From contig NZ_PSYW01000002.1 of assembly GCF_003383095.1 (NCBI RefSeq), forward strand, positions 806,001 through 870,000: a DNA stretch of 64,000 nt. The letters run 5' to 3'. Shown one piece after another: positions 9,050 through 17,584 of this stretch. The notes beneath the pieces were generated by a model. The model saw only the letters and a list, made by a program, of their open reading frames with translations. It ran no database searches and was not told where the DNA came from. This DNA comes from Haloferax sp. Atlit-12N (GTDB taxonomy: Archaea; Halobacteriota; Halobacteria; Halobacteriales; Haloferacaceae). Made by a program: the position numbers and the translations under genes. Numbering within the stretch: position 1 is the first letter of the stretch; each line of letters starts with the position of its first letter.

Positions 9050-9375
9050 TGCAAACGCTTCAGATTGACCTGTTCGCGCTGCCGATACGCTACGTAACCC
9101 TGTTCGCCGCGTTCTTCGTTACAATCGTGATGGGCTTGTTTATCGTCTTCCAAGCCTACCACGGATACCGTCGGAACGAGAGCCGGCGGATGCTGTTTCT
9201 CGCGGTCGGTCTCGCGTTCGTCACCGTCGTTCCCCCCGTCATCTCACTTGGCACCGCATCGTTTGGATTCGACGTCGACATCTACGTGTTTTATCTGCCG
9301 CTCGGGACCGCGATAAGCCAAATCGTCGGACTATCGTTTATTATCTACTCACTCGCGCTCCGGAGCGGGTCATAG
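9049..9375 (+). CDS. Small three-helix membrane protein paired with an HTH regulator
   Basis: The ATG at 9049 overlaps the stop of the HTH gene (TGATG); a GTG at 9046 is the alternative. The 108-residue product has three hydrophobic helices (about 14-36, 49-70 and 82-103) and ends in a short polar tail. It matches the haloarchaeal DUF7521-like pattern, as far as I remember it. The tight coupling with the HTH gene suggests it senses or modulates the regulator at the membrane, but no direct evidence is visible. Confidence 0.75.
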   Translation: MQTLQIDLFALPIRYVTLFAAFFVTIVMGLFIVFQAYHGYRRNESRRMLFLAVGLAFVTVVPPVISLGTASFGFDVDIYVFYLPLGTAISQIVGLSFIIYSLALRSGS

Positions 9376-9814
9376 CGTTCGGACGAGTTTCACGCGCTTC
9401 CGAGTTCGGTGTCGTTCACACGCTCTCCAGACCCCGTCCAGCACCAGAGTTGACTCGGTCTTCGTTGTCCTCGGTAGCGAACCGTCTCCGGAGTGGAGAG
9501 ACTGTTCGTCTTAGGGCACATCATATCAAAAATTATCGATAGAGATATTTATTTCATATTTTGTCTGTTATTTCTGCCCCTAGGTACCCAAGAATGAGAA
9601 TTATACGGTCCAGAGCTGCGTATATACAGGTATTATCTTAGAGTTCTTTCTCCACTCAGATAATCCCTAAACACCCATATAAGGGATTAAAAACAGCTAT
9701 TTCTACGTAATAGCCGGATTGACACCAAAGTATCAGATGAAATTTTATTGTCTGTTTTATCCAATTATTATATATTCAGCTCTCGAAGCAAGAGACACAG
9801 GTCCCCACGAGGGC
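9376..9814. other. AT-rich intergenic region, no gene seen
   Basis: No convincing frame is present. From about 9530 to 9780 the composition drops sharply to AT-rich sequence (for example TTATCGATAGAGATATTTATTTC), unlike the GC-rich genes either side. It lies directly left of the peptide-ABC relic and could mark an old insertion or rearrangement junction. Confidence 0.5.
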
Positions 9815-9910
9815 ACTACCCCCCGCGGTCGAGCTCGTCGACGTGAATGCAGGCGCCCTTGTTGCCGCCAGTCGCACCCACTACGTCGTCGGGCGTCGAA
9901 TCGACCACGA
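9815..9910 (-). pseudogene. Relic of a peptide-ABC ATPase C-terminus fused to the tail of its downstream small gene
   Basis: Read leftwards, 9816-9906 encodes TPDDVVGATGGNKGACIHVDE followed by LDRGG and a TAG stop. The first part matches the oligopeptide-ABC ATPase of this window ([20 protein letters not shown]), and the last four residues match the end of the small membrane protein at 19870-20082 (EFDRGG). DNA at 9841-9900 is about 85% identical to 20218-20277, and 9815-9840 matches 19869-19894 at 25 of 26 bases. The junction falls in a shared TCGARCTCGTCG, consistent with a deletion between short repeats in a diverged copy of the operon. No start codon or upstream homology remains. Confidence 0.8.
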
Positions 9911-9924
9911 GTCCGAGCGGTCGT

Positions 9925-10206
9925 CTACGAATCGAGGTCGAAGTCGTTGCGGACGAGTTCGACGAGTCGCTCGACGGCCTGCTCGCCGTCGCTTCCGTCG
10001 GCGGTGATGACGATTTCCTCGTCCGGGCCGACACCGAGCGAGAGAACGGCGATGCTGCTTTTCGCGTCTACTTCCGTCTCCCCGCCGGCTTTCCGCACGG
10101 AGATGTCCGTCTCGAACTTCGACGCCGTCTGGACGAACATCGACGCGGGGCGCGCGTGGAGACCGGTCTCGTGCTCTACGACTACTGTCGCTGATTTCGC
10201 TGCCAT
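9925..10206 (-). CDS. ptsH: HPr phosphocarrier protein of the PTS
   Basis: The chosen start is the ATG at 10206 (MAAKSATVVV), which gives a 93-residue protein, close to the normal HPr length; a frame extension upstream looks spurious. The active-site motif TGLHARPAS contains the His that receives phosphate from enzyme I and passes it to EIIA. The segment KSSIAVLSLG corresponds to the Ser-46 regulatory region of bacterial HPr, but HPr kinase is not seen here and is rare in archaea. It is divergent from ptsI, with a 128-base gap between them, and both serve the galactitol-type EII genes nearby. Confidence 0.93.
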   Translation of the reverse strand: MAAKSATVVVEHETGLHARPASMFVQTASKFETDISVRKAGGETEVDAKSSIAVLSLGVGPDEEIVITADGSDGEQAVERLVELVRNDFDLDS

Positions 10207-10334
10207 CCGTGCCACCATTTCCCACGCCGGCACTAAGGCTTTACCGCTTCGCGAGCGTTTTTGCCGGCGGACGCGGACTAGACGCGTGCGATGTTCGCAA
10301 GCGCAGCGTATTCAGCGATAGCTACGAGGGACCG

Positions 10335-12014
10335 ATGAGCGACCGCCGAATCTCGGGCGTCGGGGTGACGCCGCTACGCGGTGTCGGCACGGTCGTCCAG
10401 TACGATTCGACAGTCGACCTCAACGACGAACGGTCGGCGGCCGACCCCGAGACCGAACGTCGGCGGTTCGAAGAGGCACGGGAGACTGCGGCGGACGAAC
10501 TCGCCCGCGAGCGGTCTCGGACGGCCGAGCGCGTCGGCGCCGAAGAAGCGGAGATATTCGACGCGCACCAGCAGTTCCTCGCCGACCCACAGATAACCGA
10601 GGGCGTCGAGACCGCGATCAGCGAAGACGGCGTCACCGCCGAGCGGGCCGTCTCGCGGGCATTCGAGGACCCAATCGCCACGTTCGAGGGGGCAGATGGG
10701 ATGTTCGCCGAGCGCGCGGACGACCTCCGAGACGTCCGCGACCGACTGCTCCGTCTGCTGCTCGACCGCGACCGAGTCGACCTCTCGGCGCTCCCTGAGG
10801 GAACGGTCATCGTCGCGAAGCGGCTCACCCCGAGCGACACCGCACAGTTAGACCCCGACGCAGTCGCCGGGTTCGTCACGGTCGAAGGGGGCCGCACGTC
10901 GCACGCCGCCATCATGGCTCGGTCGCTGGCGATTCCGGCGGTGGTCGGCGTCGACCCCGCCGCCCTCGACCTCGCCGACGGCACGCGTCTCGTCGTCGAT
11001 GGCACCACGGGCGACGTGACCGTCGACCCGGACGACGACGCCGTCGCCGCGGCGCGGGAATCGAGCGGTGCGACGGTTCGGCACGACCCCGTCACGACGG
11101 TCGATGGCCGACACGTCGAAGTCGCCGCGAACGTTGGAACGCCGCAGGAGGCGGAGGCGGCCGCCGAACGCGGTGCGGACGGCGTCGGGCTCTTTCGAAC
11201 GGAGTTCCTCTTTCTCGACCGGGAGACGCCGCCGAACGAAGACGAGCAGTACGAAGCGCTCAACGAGGTGTGCGAGGCGTTCGCCGGGTCGCGCGTGGTC
11301 GTCCGAACGCTCGACATCGGCGGCGACAAGCCGATTCCGTACGTCGACTCCGACCCCGGCGACAACCCGTTTCTCGGCGTTCGGGGCGTCCGGTTCGCAC
11401 CGGGCGAGCGACCCGAACTGTTCGAAGAACACGTCCGCGCGATTCTGCGCGCGGCTGCCGGGCCGGCGCAGCTCGCCGTGATGTTCCCGCTGGTGTCGAC
11501 AGTCACCGAACTCGACGCGCTTCTCGACGAGGTGAGCGCAATCGCCGGGGAACTCGACGACGCCGGCGTCGACTACGCGGTTCCCGAACTCGGCGCGATG
11601 GTCGAGACGCCGGCGTCGGTCTTTCTCGCCCGCGAGTTCGCCGACCGCCTCGACTTCCTCAGTATCGGAACGAACGACCTCACGCAGTACGTGATGGCCG
11701 CGGCCCGCGACGACGACCGCGTCGCCTCGTTACACGACCCGCTTCACCCGCCGGTCCTCCGCGCCATCGCGCGGACGGTCGAGGCAGCCCACGAAGGCGA
11801 CGCTTGGGTCGGGATGTGCGGCGAGATGGCCGGCGACCCGGACCTCACCGAACTGCTCGTCGGGCTCGGCCTCGACGAACTGAGCATGAGCGCCGTGACG
11901 ATTCCCGACGTGAAAGCGGGCGTCCAGGCCGTGGATGACGAGTCGGCGGCGACGCTCGCCGAGACAGCCCTCCGCGCCGAGACCAACGAGGACGTACGAG
12001 AGCTCATCGACTGA
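10335..12014 (+). CDS. ptsI: PTS enzyme I (phosphoenolpyruvate-protein phosphotransferase)
   Basis: The start ATG at 10335 gives MSDRRISGVGVTPLRGVGTV, the expected N-terminus, and 559 residues, slightly shorter than the usual 570-575. The swivelling domain contains the phosphorylated His in GGRTSHAAIMARS. The C-terminal PEP-binding barrel has GVGLFRTEFLF, GGDKPIPY, FLSIGTNDLTQY and the catalytic Cys segment GMCGEMAGDP. It transfers phosphate from PEP to HPr in the cytoplasm. It converges with the EIIA gene, with only a 78-base gap, and no second enzyme I is in the window. Confidence 0.95.
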   Translation: MSDRRISGVGVTPLRGVGTVVQYDSTVDLNDERSAADPETERRRFEEARETAADELARERSRTAERVGAEEAEIFDAHQQFLADPQITEGVETAISEDGVTAERAVSRAFEDPIATFEGADGMFAERADDLRDVRDRLLRLLLDRDRVDLSALPEGTVIVAKRLTPSDTAQLDPDAVAGFVTVEGGRTSHAAIMARSLAIPAVVGVDPAALDLADGTRLVVDGTTGDVTVDPDDDAVAAARESSGATVRHDPVTTVDGRHVEVAANVGTPQEAEAAAERGADGVGLFRTEFLFLDRETPPNEDEQYEALNEVCEAFAGSRVVVRTLDIGGDKPIPYVDSDPGDNPFLGVRGVRFAPGERPELFEEHVRAILRAAAGPAQLAVMFPLVSTVTELDALLDEVSAIAGELDDAGVDYAVPELGAMVETPASVFLAREFADRLDFLSIGTNDLTQYVMAAARDDDRVASLHDPLHPPVLRAIARTVEAAHEGDAWVGMCGEMAGDPDLTELLVGLGLDELSMSAVTIPDVKAGVQAVDDESAATLAETALRAETNEDVRELID

Positions 12015-12092
12015 GAACAGGAGTGGAGTGGACTAGAAGACTGGCCGCTCGCTCGCCGTGAAGCGCCGCTCCGCGGCGTCGTCTTCTCCGGT

Positions 12093-12554
12093 TCAGCCGT
12101 CGAAATCGACGCAGCGCTCGACGACGAGGTCGAGCAGGCCGTCGGCGTCGCGGCGCTTCGTCATCTCGGCGAACTCCTCGGCCTGGAAAAGTTTAGCGAG
12201 GTTCGAGAGGAACGACGAGTAGCCGTCGGTGTCGGTCACGAGAAGCAACACGACGACTTCGGCGGCGACGTGTTCGTCGGGGTTGTCCATGCTTCGGAAC
12301 GCTATCGACTCGCCCGCGGGCGGCAGTCCGAGGAGCACGGCCTGTTCTGTGACGTGGTCGGGGTCGGCGTGGGGGATGGCGATGCCGAACCCCATCGTCG
12401 GGATGTCGAGTCCCGTCGGGTAGTCGGCTTCGCGTGCCAGGAGGGCGTCCGCGTAGCTCTCGTCGGCCCAGCCTTGGTCGTAGGCGTACGCGCCGAGTTC
12501 CGTGAGGACCGCTTCGTCCGTCTCGCCAGTCAGTTCGAGGCTTTCGGTTCGCAT
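12093..12554 (-). CDS. PTS EIIA component, fructose/mannitol-galactitol (type-2) family
   Basis: The start at 12554 gives MRTESLELTG and a 153-residue protein, the normal size of a free EIIA of this class; the longer open frame upstream overlaps EIIC coding sequence and is rejected. The phosphorylated His lies in GIAIPHADPDHV, the hallmark of the PTS EIIA-2 domain. It accepts phosphate from HPr and passes it to the EIIB protein. It is the last gene of the leftward operon YjbQ, aldolase, TIM-like, EIIB, EIIC, EIIA. Confidence 0.9.
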   Translation of the reverse strand: MRTESLELTGETDEAVLTELGAYAYDQGWADESYADALLAREADYPTGLDIPTMGFGIAIPHADPDHVTEQAVLLGLPPAGESIAFRSMDNPDEHVAAEVVVLLLVTDTDGYSSFLSNLAKLFQAEEFAEMTKRRDADGLLDLVVERCVDFDG

Positions 12555-12681
12555 CGATGAGTCGTACGCGGGTCTCCGAGAAAAGTGTTGGTACCGGTTC
12601 GCCGCCGGTGCCGCGGAACGCGGCGACTCGTCGTGGCCGAGTCGCGGACACCGACGGGTGACTGTAACTGTAACTGCGCGG

Positions 12682-14205
12682 TCAGTCGTCGGAGCGGCCC
12701 TCTGTGCTCGTCGCGTCAACAGTCGAGCCGATTTTGTTGGGCAAGAGGCCGCCGCCCTTGCCGGTGTGACGACGTTCGACGGTCTCCCGCGCTTTCTCTT
12801 CGGACGCGCCGGCGACCATGTACATCCGCTGGGGCCACGTCCGAAGCGCGACCCAGATACCGAGGACGATGACGAGTGCGACCGCGAGGGCGACCGGTGC
12901 CGGGATGAGGGCCAGGATGCCCGTCGCGGGCGACCCCGCGTCAGCGACGGGCGACGTGATGAGCCCGCGGCCACCGAGGTCGAAGCCCGCGCTCCCCGCC
13001 GCCTGCGTCAGGAGAGGAGCCACCGCGGAGGAGATGTAGTGCAGCGGGATGAGCAGGATCGTCCCCGTGACGACCATCTTCACGATGTTGCCGTTCATGA
13101 TGGGAACCATCAGCGCGAAGAAGAACGGGAACGTTGCCAGGTCGATTCCCCACAGGACGTCGTTGCCGGGGAGGATGATCGACATCACGATGGCGATGGG
13201 AACGATGAGCAGGCTGGACGCGATGACCGACTCGTGGCCGATGAGGATAGCCGAGTCGAGTCCGATCGCCATGTCGCGGTCTTCGAACCGCGAGGTCATG
13301 TAGTTCCGAATCGACTCCGAAAGCGGCGTCAGCCCCTCCATGAGGATGCCGACCATCATCGGGAGGATATGCATCACCGCGGCGAACGAGATGCCGGCGG
13401 TGAGGATGGCGTACCAGCTCTCGGCGACGAAGAGCGCGTTACTGTAGGCGGCGATACCGATGACGAGTCCGATAGCGAGGCCGACGAAGATCGGTTCACC
13501 GAGGATGCCGAACCGGTCTTGAATCGCGTCGGGGTCGGCTTCGATGTTCCCGAGCGGCGTCTTATCCACCGCCCAGTGAATCGGAATTGCGGCGACGGCG
13601 TAGGGTGCCGATGTCCCATGCGGAATGGAGATGCCGGGCGTATCGAACGTCTCTTCGACGGCCGGTTGCGTCCAGTCCGCGGCCACGAGAACGAACAGCC
13701 CCAGCGTCAGCCCGACTGCCACCGAGTACAGCCAGTTGTTCGTGCTCATGTAGACCAGCCCGCCGATGAAGGCGAAGTGCCAGTAGTTCCAGATGTCCAC
13801 GTTGAGCGTGTAGGTGAAGCCGATCGCGAAGAGGACGAGGTTCATCGCCACGAACAGCGGAATCATCCAGACGCCGAGTTCCGCGATACCGAAGGCGATG
13901 GCGGCGGCGGCGGGCCAGCCGACGTCAACCGCCGGCAGCGTAATGCCGGTCACCTCGACCATCTGTTGGGCCAGCGGACTGATGTTCTCGCTGAACAGCC
14001 CGATGACGAGATTGATGCCGATGAAGCCGATGCCGATGAGGATGGACGAGCGCGCCGCCTTCAACACGTCCACCCGGAACGCGAGCGCGATGAGGAAGAT
14101 GATTATCGGAAGGAGGACGCTCACGCCCAACGATTGGATTACGCTGTTGATAGAATTCAACAGGGAACTCACACCACTCTGTAAGAGTACTTCTGGTACT
14201 GCCAT
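12682..14205 (-). CDS. PTS EIIC permease, galactitol (Gat) family
   Basis: The 507-residue protein has about ten to twelve membrane helices and matches the GatC-type EIIC: the N-terminal segment SVLLPIIIFLIALAF, the mid segment HILPMMVGILMEGLTPLSESIRNYM, and DLATFPFFFALMVPIMNGNI. The last 45 residues are a polar cytoplasmic tail. It should move a polyol or sugar across the membrane while EIIB phosphorylates it. Gat-type permeases are known for galactitol and related pentitols in bacteria, but no dehydrogenase (GatD-like) lies nearby, so galactitol itself is doubtful. The EIIB gene is 91 bases upstream and EIIA 127 bases downstream. Confidence 0.88.
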   Translation of the reverse strand: MAVPEVLLQSGVSSLLNSINSVIQSLGVSVLLPIIIFLIALAFRVDVLKAARSSILIGIGFIGINLVIGLFSENISPLAQQMVEVTGITLPAVDVGWPAAAAIAFGIAELGVWMIPLFVAMNLVLFAIGFTYTLNVDIWNYWHFAFIGGLVYMSTNNWLYSVAVGLTLGLFVLVAADWTQPAVEETFDTPGISIPHGTSAPYAVAAIPIHWAVDKTPLGNIEADPDAIQDRFGILGEPIFVGLAIGLVIGIAAYSNALFVAESWYAILTAGISFAAVMHILPMMVGILMEGLTPLSESIRNYMTSRFEDRDMAIGLDSAILIGHESVIASSLLIVPIAIVMSIILPGNDVLWGIDLATFPFFFALMVPIMNGNIVKMVVTGTILLIPLHYISSAVAPLLTQAAGSAGFDLGGRGLITSPVADAGSPATGILALIPAPVALAVALVIVLGIWVALRTWPQRMYMVAGASEEKARETVERRHTGKGGGLLPNKIGSTVDATSTEGRSDD

Positions 14206-14296
14206 GCTATTAACTCACAACCCTGTCTCAGGATGAGAGTGATCCCACATAAATATTGCTATCGTTCGTGAAAAATCAGCGTCACGGACGTGTCAA

Positions 14297-14593
14297 TCAG
14301 TCTTCGAGCGCCGCGGCGATGTCGTCAAGGACCTCGTCTTGACCGATACCGGTCATGAACGCCGTGGTATGGATGACCGGGATGTCGAACTTGTCTTTGT
14401 TGAGTTGCGTCGTGGTGACGATGAGGTCGAAGTTCCCCGAAGAGACCTTACCAGGAGCTTCCGTCGCCTTCGCCTTGGCAATGGTCCCGATGTCGAGGCC
14501 ACGCTCCGGGAGTTTCTCTTTCAGCGCTTCCTTGACGACCGTCGACGTCGCAACCGATGTGCCACACACTACGAGGATATTTTTCGTTGTCAT
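14297..14593 (-). CDS. PTS EIIB component, galactitol type
   Basis: This 98-residue protein starts at the ATG ending at 14593 (MTTKNILVVCGTSVATSTVV). The Cys in the VCGTSVATS loop is the phosphorylation site of lactose/galactitol-type EIIB proteins; the length is the usual size of GatB. The frame can be extended upstream by 60 codons, but those residues are arginine-rich and unlike the family. It receives phosphate from EIIA and hands it to the sugar bound by the EIIC permease. It lies between the TIM-like gene and EIIC in one operon. Confidence 0.9.
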   Translation of the reverse strand: MTTKNILVVCGTSVATSTVVKEALKEKLPERGLDIGTIAKAKATEAPGKVSSGNFDLIVTTTQLNKDKFDIPVIHTTAFMTGIGQDEVLDDIAAALED

Positions 14594-14699
14594 TGACGTG
14601 TATTGCACATCATCAATGACCACTAAAAAGATTGCGCCGGTCCGACGCGCCGCAGTCACCGAGCGGTGCGAGAAAAGGTGGCCGCTGTCGGCGGCCGTT

Positions 14700-15377
14700 T
14701 CAGGGGAAACTCGCGGCGATGTCGCGGAGGAGCGACTCCGGGTCCGACGCGAGCGACACGGCCGACGCGGCACCGGTCGCGTGACCCCCCTGTTCGAACG
14801 CGAGGCGGACGTCCTCGGCGGTCGAGATACCGCCGCCGACGAGGACGCGAGTGCGCGGGTTCTCCGTCTCGACCATCGACATGAAGTCGCGAACGCGGTC
14901 GGGATGGGTCTGCGTGATCGCGCGGTTCGACGAGATGTCTTCGGGCATCTCGTATATCATCGAGTCGGGGTCGAACTCCGCGACCGCGCGACCCATCTCG
15001 ATGCTGTCGACGCAGACGACCGAGTCGAGGTCGAGGTCGCGGCAGCGCTCGATTTTCCACACGAGGTCGGACAGCGTGTCGCGGTTCTCGGCGTGGTTGA
15101 TGACGACGCCGTCGGCTCCCGCGTCTGCGACGGTCTCCGGGAGGATTTTCCCCATCCCGCGACCGGGCTCGACGGCGTCCATCGCGGGCGCGGTGACGGC
15201 GAGTTCGGTGTGTTCGGTTATCAGTCGGATGTCGGGCAGTTGGGGCGTCAACACGAAGCGCGCGTCGGTCTCCGCCTCTATCGCTTCGAGCATCCGCGCG
15301 AACGCGAGCGCGTCCTCGCCGCTCGTGTCCGGGTACACCTTGAAGTTGACCTGAAAGTGGGGGTACGGAAGGTTCAT
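14700..15377 (-). CDS. Triosephosphate-isomerase-like protein
   Basis: This 225-residue protein has the archaeal TIM length and fold signatures: VNFKVYP with the catalytic Lys, VVINHAENR with the catalytic His, YEMPED with the position of the catalytic Glu, and the phosphate-binding LVGGGIST near the C-terminus. It is clearly diverged from housekeeping archaeal TIM (for example MPED instead of PPELIG). Known TIM homologues in sugar-acid and tetritol pathways isomerise erythrulose phosphates instead, so this copy may act on a pathway intermediate rather than on DHAP and GAP. It sits between the aldolase and the EIIB gene, which supports a pathway role. Confidence 0.85.
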   Translation of the reverse strand: MNLPYPHFQVNFKVYPDTSGEDALAFARMLEAIEAETDARFVLTPQLPDIRLITEHTELAVTAPAMDAVEPGRGMGKILPETVADAGADGVVINHAENRDTLSDLVWKIERCRDLDLDSVVCVDSIEMGRAVAEFDPDSMIYEMPEDISSNRAITQTHPDRVRDFMSMVETENPRTRVLVGGGISTAEDVRLAFEQGGHATGAASAVSLASDPESLLRDIAASFP

Positions 15378-15405
15378 CAGTGGGTTTGGGGGGTGGTTCG
15401 GCGGG

Positions 15406-16182
15406 TCATAGCAACGTCTCCGCCTCTTCGATGGTCGCGCCCTCGTGGACGATAGCCGAGAGTGCGTCGATGATGGCGGCGGGATCGTCTCGCTGCCAGA
15501 CGTTGCGGCCGAACATCACGCCCTGCGAGCCGGCCTCGACGGCACCGTGGACCATCTCCAGTACCTCTCGGTCCGTCTCGACGGTGGGGCCACCGGCGAT
15601 GTACGTCGGCACCGGCGCGTTGTCTACGATGCGCTCGAAGCCCGTGGGTGGATACGGCGTCTTCAGGATGTCCGCGCCGAGTTCGAAGCCCAGGCGGTTG
15701 GCGTTGACGAGGTAGTCGGTGTCGAACTCGTCGTCAGCGCGCTGCCCCCAGAGGGTCGGCTCGACGATGAGCGGAATCTCCGCGTCGTCGCAGTCCTCGG
15801 CTGCGGCCGCGACAAACTCGGCGTTCTCCTTCAGCACGTCGGGGTCCTCCCGGCCGAAGACGAGCGCGACCTTCGCGGCGTCGGCCACGTCGGCGCAGTC
15901 CTCGACGCTGAACACCTGAGAGTGGATTTCGGCGTTTTCGATATCGCCCGGCATCGTCGAGTCGTACAGGAGGTCGAGCGTGCCGATGGTGTGGACGTCG
16001 GCGGCGGCGATTCGGTCCTCGAAGCGCTTCAGGAAGGGAACGCTCGCCAGGATACCGTCGGGGCCGGCGTCCAACACCGTGTCGAGGAGCGCCGCGGGGT
16101 CCTCGAACCCCTCGAGGGAACCCCAATGGAGGCCGTGGTCGATAGCGACAGTCACCGATCGTCCGAGTCGTTGGTCCGTCAT
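15406..16182 (-). CDS. DhnA/DeoC-type class I aldolase (LsrF/FbaB-like)
   Basis: The start at 16182 (MTDQRLGRSVTVAIDHG) gives 258 residues; it begins two bases after the upstream stop. The motif AIDHGLHWG at the N-terminus, EPTLWGQR in the middle, and ILKTPYPP with the likely Schiff-base Lys followed by IAGGPTV mark the DhnA/FbaB/LsrF family of TIM-barrel aldolases. The C-terminal GVMFGRNVWQRDDP is the phosphate-binding region. It could cleave a ketose phosphate or a related compound made after PTS uptake. LsrF-like thiolase activity is another possibility, as an FGGY kinase lies near. The substrate is not determined. Confidence 0.85.
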   Translation of the reverse strand: MTDQRLGRSVTVAIDHGLHWGSLEGFEDPAALLDTVLDAGPDGILASVPFLKRFEDRIAAADVHTIGTLDLLYDSTMPGDIENAEIHSQVFSVEDCADVADAAKVALVFGREDPDVLKENAEFVAAAAEDCDDAEIPLIVEPTLWGQRADDEFDTDYLVNANRLGFELGADILKTPYPPTGFERIVDNAPVPTYIAGGPTVETDREVLEMVHGAVEAGSQGVMFGRNVWQRDDPAAIIDALSAIVHEGATIEEAETLL

Positions 16183-16184
16183 GG

Positions 16185-16610
16185 CTATTGTAGAATCGTC
16201 GTGGTAATCGTTCGCTCGCGCGGGCCGCACAGTTCGAAGAACATGACCTCCTCCCAGGTCCCGAGGTCGAGCTCCCCGTCGCGGAGGACGAGAAGGACCG
16301 GTCGCTTGATCATCGCGGAGATGAGATGCGCGTGAGCGTTCGGCTGCTCGCCTGCGGTGATGTGGTCGAGGTCGTGGTAGTAGCCCTCGTCCGGGGGGGC
16401 GATCTCCTTGAACTTGTCAATCATGTCGTCGAGGAGCTTCTCTTCGTACTCGTTGGTCGAGAGCGCCGCAGACGTGTGCGGCGTCGACACGTACACGAGT
16501 CCATCGGTCACGCCGAGGTCCTCGATGGTCGCTTCCACCTCGGGAGTGACGCTCAGAATCTCGAACCTGCTGTGGCTCTCGATGGAGAAGCTCTCTGTCT
16601 GTATCTCCAT
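16185..16610 (-). CDS. YjbQ/UPF0047 family protein
   Basis: This 141-residue protein is the usual size for the YjbQ family. The conserved metal- or ligand-binding motifs are visible: STPHTSAAL, then YYHDLDHITAGEQPNAHAHL, and a C-terminal GTWEEVMFFELCGPRERT. Members are annotated as secondary thiamine-phosphate synthase-like enzymes from complementation in bacteria, but their normal function is unclear. Here it is the first gene of the PTS/aldolase operon, with a two-base gap to the aldolase, so it is likely to act on the same sugar pathway. A TATA-like ACTATTTACG lies about 27-36 bases upstream of the start. Confidence 0.86.
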   Translation of the reverse strand: MEIQTESFSIESHSRFEILSVTPEVEATIEDLGVTDGLVYVSTPHTSAALSTNEYEEKLLDDMIDKFKEIAPPDEGYYHDLDHITAGEQPNAHAHLISAMIKRPVLLVLRDGELDLGTWEEVMFFELCGPRERTITTTILQ

Positions 16611-16634
16611 ACACCGTAGCTCAGAGAGTGAGCG

Positions 16635-16646
16635 TAAATAGTTTTT
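16635..16646 (-). promoter_or_regulatory. TATA-like promoter of the PTS/aldolase operon
   Basis: On the minus strand the sequence ACTATTTACG stands about 27-36 bases before the ATG of the YjbQ gene, which fits a leaderless or very short-leader archaeal transcript. It is the only promoter-like element seen before the six-gene operon. Confidence 0.5.
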
Positions 16647-16785
16647 GCCGACAGTTTTCCGAACACCGCACAGCGGCCCTTAGACACCAAATACCTCGGT
16701 TCCACGCTTCTTGCTCCGCCGTTCGAACGGTGTCGACGGTTCGCCCCACGGTCTCGCCGAGTCGAACAGCTGTTCTACTCAATGG

Positions 16786-16799
16786 AACAAACTATTTAG
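16786..16799 (+). promoter_or_regulatory. TATA-like promoter of the IclR gene
   Basis: AACTATTTAGGG ends about 25 bases before the ATG at 16823, a standard haloarchaeal spacing for a leaderless transcript. The same ACTATTTA core occurs before the divergent YjbQ operon. Confidence 0.5.
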
Positions 16800-16822
16800 G
16801 GTTGCCTCGACGACACGCAGTC

Positions 16823-17584
16823 ATGACAGAGAACGCGCCCCACCGGGTCGAAACGAGTCGGAAGACGATTCGGGTGCTCGACGCGCTTCGAGAACACGGG
16901 TCGAGTAGCGTGACGTTCCTCGCACGGGAACTCGGGATGAACAAGAGCACGGTTCACAACCATCTCAGCACGCTCGAGGCCGAGAAGTTCGTCGTCCGCG
17001 ACGGGACCGATTACGAACTGAGTCTCCGCCTGCTCGGGTTCGGGGGATACGTACAGCACCGCCACCCGCTGTATCAGGTGGCGAAACGCGAGGTCCACCG
17101 GTTGGCGTCCCAGACCGGCGAACTCGCGAACCTGATGGTCGAAGAGTACGGACAGGGGGTCTATCTCGCCTCCGAACAGGGTGAGCGGGCGGTCGATTTA
17201 GACATCTATCCCGGCCTCAGACGGCCGCTCCACGCCATCGGACTCGGAAAGGCGATATTGGCGCACCTGCCACCCGAGCGAGTCGACGACATCATCGACG
17301 AACACGGCCTTCCCGCGGAAACCGACCAGACAATCACCGACAGAGCGGAACTCGACGCACAGTTGGCGACGGTTCGTGACCGAGGCTACGCCGTGGACAA
17401 CGAGGAACTCATCCGAGGGCTCCGGTGCGTTGGCGCACCCATCATCGCAAAAGACGGGACCGTCCTTGGTGCAATCAGCGTCTCGCAGCCCGTCAGCCGC
17501 ATGAATAACGAACGTTTCACCGACGAGGTTCCCGACATCGTCCAGAGCGCCGCCAACGTCATCGAACTCCACGCGAACCACTAG
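16823..17584 (+). CDS. IclR-family transcriptional regulator of the PTS module
   Basis: The ATG at 16823 (MTENAPHRVETSRKTIRVLD) gives 253 residues, the normal length; the longer open frame to 16628 has no family similarity. Residues 12-75 form the winged HTH (SVTFLARELGMNKSTVHNHL), and 90-250 the effector-binding domain with KAILAHLPPE, NEELIRGLRCVGAPI and GAISVSQPVSRM. It is divergent from the YjbQ/aldolase/PTS operon and precedes the FGGY kinase gene, so control of both by a sugar-derived effector is likely. A second IclR protein at 29476 belongs to the peptide module. Confidence 0.92.
   Translation: MTENAPHRVETSRKTIRVLDALREHGSSSVTFLARELGMNKSTVHNHLSTLEAEKFVVRDGTDYELSLRLLGFGGYVQHRHPLYQVAKREVHRLASQTGELANLMVEEYGQGVYLASEQGERAVDLDIYPGLRRPLHAIGLGKAILAHLPPERVDDIIDEHGLPAETDQTITDRAELDAQLATVRDRGYAVDNEELIRGLRCVGAPIIAKDGTVLGAISVSQPVSRMNNERFTDEVPDIVQSAANVIELHANH

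Noticed and set aside
12502..14184. Long plus-strand frame opposite the EIIC gene
   Set aside because: Low-complexity charged product; the minus strand encodes a recognisable Gat-type EIIC.
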